Assembly: GCA_025464125.1 (NCBI GenBank)
Contig: JAODLU010000058.1
Location: 1 to 9,281 of the forward strand
Direction: 5' to 3'
DNA: 9,281 bases
Source: Microbacteriaceae bacterium
GTDB taxonomy: Bacteria; Actinomycetota; Actinomycetes; Actinomycetales; Microbacteriaceae
In this document: in pieces, positions 7,274 through 9,281 of the stretch
How the letters are laid out: each line of letters opens with the position of its first letter
How positions within the stretch are numbered: position 1 is the stretch's first letter
Translations under genes and position numbers: made by a program
Notes under the pieces: generated by a model
What the model was told of the DNA's origin: nothing
The model's input: the letters and a program-made list of their open reading frames with translations, nothing else
Database searches by the model: none

Positions 7274-7285
7274 GTAACGAAAGAA
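7274..7285 (+). promoter_or_regulatory. tal ribosome-binding region
   Basis: GTAACGAAAGAA precedes the tal ATG (7294) at about the same distance as the matching element precedes tkt. GAAAG is partly complementary to the 16S 3' end; GAAG follows. No terminator is visible in the 28-base tkt-tal gap, which supports one transcript. Confidence 0.45.
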
Positions 7286-7293
7286 GAAATGCA

Positions 7294-8436
7294 ATGACTG
7301 AGAACACCCCAACCGCTGCCCTCTCCGCAGTGGGCACAAGCATCTGGCTCGACGACCTCTCCCGCGAACGAATCAACTCCGGCGGGCTGCAGAAGCTGAT
7401 CGCCGAGCGCAACGTGGTCGGCGTCACGACGAACCCGACGATCTTCGCTGGCGCTCTTGCCAAGGGCGAGGCGTACGACGCCCAGGTCGCCGAACTGGCC
7501 AAGGCTGGCAAGACGGTGACTGAAGCGGTCTTCGAGATCACCACCGATGACGTGGGCAATGCCTGCGACATCTTCCGCGAGGTCTACGACGCAACAGACG
7601 GCAAGGATGGGCGCGTCTCGATCGAGGTCGAGCCTGGTATGGCCCACGATGCCGCAGGAACCATCGGGCAGGCCCAGCAGCTGTGGAAGAAGGTTGCGCG
7701 CCCGAACGCGATGATCAAGATTCCCGCAACAATCGAAGGCCTCGAGGCGATCGCCGAGACAATCGGCGCTGGCATCAGCGTGAACGTGACTCTGATCTTC
7801 AGCCTGGAGCGCCACCGCGCGGTGATCAACGCTTACCTGACGGGGCTCGAGAAGGCAAAGGCCGCTGGCATCGACCTGTCGACAATCCACTCGGTCGCGT
7901 CCTTCTTCGTCTCCCGTGTCGACACCGAGATCGACAAGCGCCTCGACGCGATCGGCACGGACGAGGCTCTTGGCCTCAAGAGCAAGGCAGGCGTAGCGAA
8001 CGCGCGCCTCGCGTACCAGGTGTTCGAGCAGGAGTTCTCGAGCGAGCGGGCGAAAGGCCTGATCGCTGCCGGCGCCAACCGCCAGCGGCCGCTCTGGGCA
8101 TCGACCGGCGTCAAGGATCCGAGCCTGCCTGACACCCTCTACGTGACGCAGCTTGCGGTGGCTGACGTCGTCAACACCATGCCGGAGAAGACCCTCGAGG
8201 CCACGTTCGACCATGGGGTCATTGAAGGCGACCAGGTCACAGGCAACTACGCGGACGCGAATTCTGTGCTCGACAGGCTCGAGGCCCTCGGCGTTTCGTA
8301 CGAAGAGGTCACCGCGCTTCTCGAGAAGGAGGGCGTCGAGAAGTTCATCGTCTCCTGGAACGAACTTCTCGACACCGTGACCGCCGCCCTCGAGGCAGCA
8401 CTTGCCCCGACCGAAAATTCCGGAGCGTCCAAATGA
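7294..8436 (+). CDS. tal: Transaldolase
   Basis: A cytoplasmic class I aldolase that transfers a dihydroxyacetone unit from sedoheptulose 7-phosphate to glyceraldehyde 3-phosphate, completing the non-oxidative pentose phosphate pathway with transketolase. The product has 380 residues, typical of the longer actinobacterial form. [12 protein letters not shown] (residues 16-27, D20/D21) opens the barrel. [12 protein letters not shown] (from 44) is the first transaldolase signature. [12 protein letters not shown] carries the Schiff-base lysine K142. [11 protein letters not shown] (200-210) and RPLWASTG (265-272) are the later barrel motifs. The ATG at 7294 follows the tkt stop by 28 bases and gives the family N-terminus. 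The last four bases overlap pgi (ATGA), so the genes are translationally coupled. Confidence 0.97.
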   Translation: MTENTPTAALSAVGTSIWLDDLSRERINSGGLQKLIAERNVVGVTTNPTIFAGALAKGEAYDAQVAELAKAGKTVTEAVFEITTDDVGNACDIFREVYDATDGKDGRVSIEVEPGMAHDAAGTIGQAQQLWKKVARPNAMIKIPATIEGLEAIAETIGAGISVNVTLIFSLERHRAVINAYLTGLEKAKAAGIDLSTIHSVASFFVSRVDTEIDKRLDAIGTDEALGLKSKAGVANARLAYQVFEQEFSSERAKGLIAAGANRQRPLWASTGVKDPSLPDTLYVTQLAVADVVNTMPEKTLEATFDHGVIEGDQVTGNYADANSVLDRLEALGVSYEEVTALLEKEGVEKFIVSWNELLDTVTAALEAALAPTENSGASK

Positions 8437-9281
8437 GCTTCGACATCACGGTCAGCGGTGCCGCGGCCGAGGCCGTCGAACGTATTGTTCCGCAGCTCGT
8501 CACCGACCTCGTCGCCTCCCGCATCGCAGGGCAGGATGCAACCCTGTGGGGACCGGACGCGGAGTCCGAATCCGAAAAGCGTCTCGGCTGGACGGAATCA
8601 GTAGTCATTTCCGAGCCGCTCATTGATGACATCCTGGCGCTGCGAGACAAGCTGCACTCAGAGGGCGTCAACCACGTGGTGCTCGGCGGCATGGGCGGCT
8701 CATCGCTCGCGCCTGAGGTCATCACGCGCACAGCTGGTGTGGAACTCACCGTGCTCGACTCGACAGACCCCGGCCAGGTGCTGGCAGCTCTGAACGACCG
8801 CCTGGCGACCACGGTCGTCGTCATCTCATCGAAATCCGGCTCAACGCTCGAAACAGCCAGCCAGCGCAAGGCGTACGAGCAGGCGTTCCACGGCATCGGT
8901 ATCGACCCGATCGAACGAATCGTTGTCGTCACCGACCCAGGTTCACCGCTCGACACCGATGCCCGTGCAGCGGGGTATCGCGTCTTCAATGCCGACCCCA
9001 ACGTCGGCGGCAGGTATTCAGCGCTCACTGCTTTCGGGCTGGTGCCATCCGGCCTCGCAGGCGTGGACATCCGCGCCCTGCTGGACGAGGCATCCTCTGT
9101 GAGCAACCGTCTCGCCGTGGACTCTGACGACAACCCCGGCCTCATACTCGGTGCCGCAATCGCCGGAACCCGTCCGCTAAAAAACAAGCTGGCGATCGTG
9201 TCGGATGGCACGTACATAGTCGGTTTCGGGGACTGGGTGGAGCAGCTCATGGCCGAGTCGACGGGCAAGCTCGGTAAGGGC
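8433..9281 (+). CDS. pgi: Glucose-6-phosphate isomerase, 5' part (283 codons, runs off edge)
   Basis: Interconverts glucose 6-phosphate and fructose 6-phosphate, linking glycolysis to the pentose phosphate enzymes upstream. The frame opens at ATG 8433 ([20 protein letters not shown]), overlapping the tal stop in ATGA, and stays open to the window end without a stop. SIS-domain features are visible: [15 protein letters not shown] (GGMGGSS at residues 85-91), the sugar-phosphate loop [11 protein letters not shown] (S132-E140 region), [14 protein letters not shown] (R194) and [16 protein letters not shown] (268-283). These belong to the divergent PGI form of about 530-550 residues found in actinobacteria such as Microbacteriaceae, so roughly half of the gene is present. 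No separate ribosome-binding site is needed given the coupling. A bifunctional phosphomannose isomerase activity cannot be excluded. Confidence 0.9.
   Translation, partial: MSFDITVSGAAAEAVERIVPQLVTDLVASRIAGQDATLWGPDAESESEKRLGWTESVVISEPLIDDILALRDKLHSEGVNHVVLGGMGGSSLAPEVITRTAGVELTVLDSTDPGQVLAALNDRLATTVVVISSKSGSTLETASQRKAYEQAFHGIGIDPIERIVVVTDPGSPLDTDARAAGYRVFNADPNVGGRYSALTAFGLVPSGLAGVDIRALLDEASSVSNRLAVDSDDNPGLILGAAIAGTRPLKNKLAIVSDGTYIVGFGDWVEQLMAESTGKLGKG

Noticed and set aside
7228..8214. Long minus-strand open frame (328 codons) opposite tal.
   Set aside because: It is the antisense shadow of a strongly conserved gene in GC-rich DNA, with no recognisable protein motif or ribosome-binding site.
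8345..9268. Long minus-strand open frame (307 codons) opposite pgi.
   Set aside because: The Ser/Arg/Thr-rich product has no family signature; the opposite strand encodes clear glucose-6-phosphate isomerase motifs.

Overview
The window is a chromosomal housekeeping segment of a GC-rich Gram-positive actinobacterium. Gene order, protein signatures and codon use all fit this, and the family is most likely Microbacteriaceae (inferred from recognised protein sequences, not from a search). I see no mobile element, CRISPR array, RNA gene or obvious foreign insertion. Six genes are complete or nearly so and two are cut by the window edges.

The left half is read on the minus strand. From the centre outward it holds ctaB (heme O synthase, 4915 to 3995) and ctaA (heme A synthase, ending at 2993). 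A 243-base leader follows, then sufB (2749 to 1331), sufD (1330 to 95) and the first 31 codons of a small Rieske-type ferredoxin (93 to the edge). ctaB and ctaA make the heme A of aa3-type cytochrome oxidase. sufB and sufD form the scaffold of the SUF iron-sulfur cluster assembly machine; sufC, sufS and sufU would be expected just beyond the left edge. The suf genes are packed with 0 and 1 base between them, so they are almost certainly one transcript.

The right half is read on the plus strand: tkt (transketolase, 5172-7265), tal (transaldolase, 7294-8436) and pgi (glucose-6-phosphate isomerase, from 8433 to the edge). These are the non-oxidative pentose phosphate enzymes plus the link to glycolysis. 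tkt and tal are 28 bases apart and carry the same 10-base ribosome-binding element; tal and pgi overlap by four bases (ATGA), so this is also an operon.

The two halves diverge from a 256-base intergenic region (4916-5171) holding candidate promoters for both directions and an inverted repeat. The most unusual observations are in control regions. ctaA has no ATG, GTG or TTG that would give it a complete first membrane helix; an ATC codon with a well-spaced Shine-Dalgarno sequence, or a CTG, lies where the start should be, and the frame is open all the way back to the ctaB stop codon. The sufB leader contains a 19-base imperfect palindrome that may be an operator. I did not find a clearly new biological system here.
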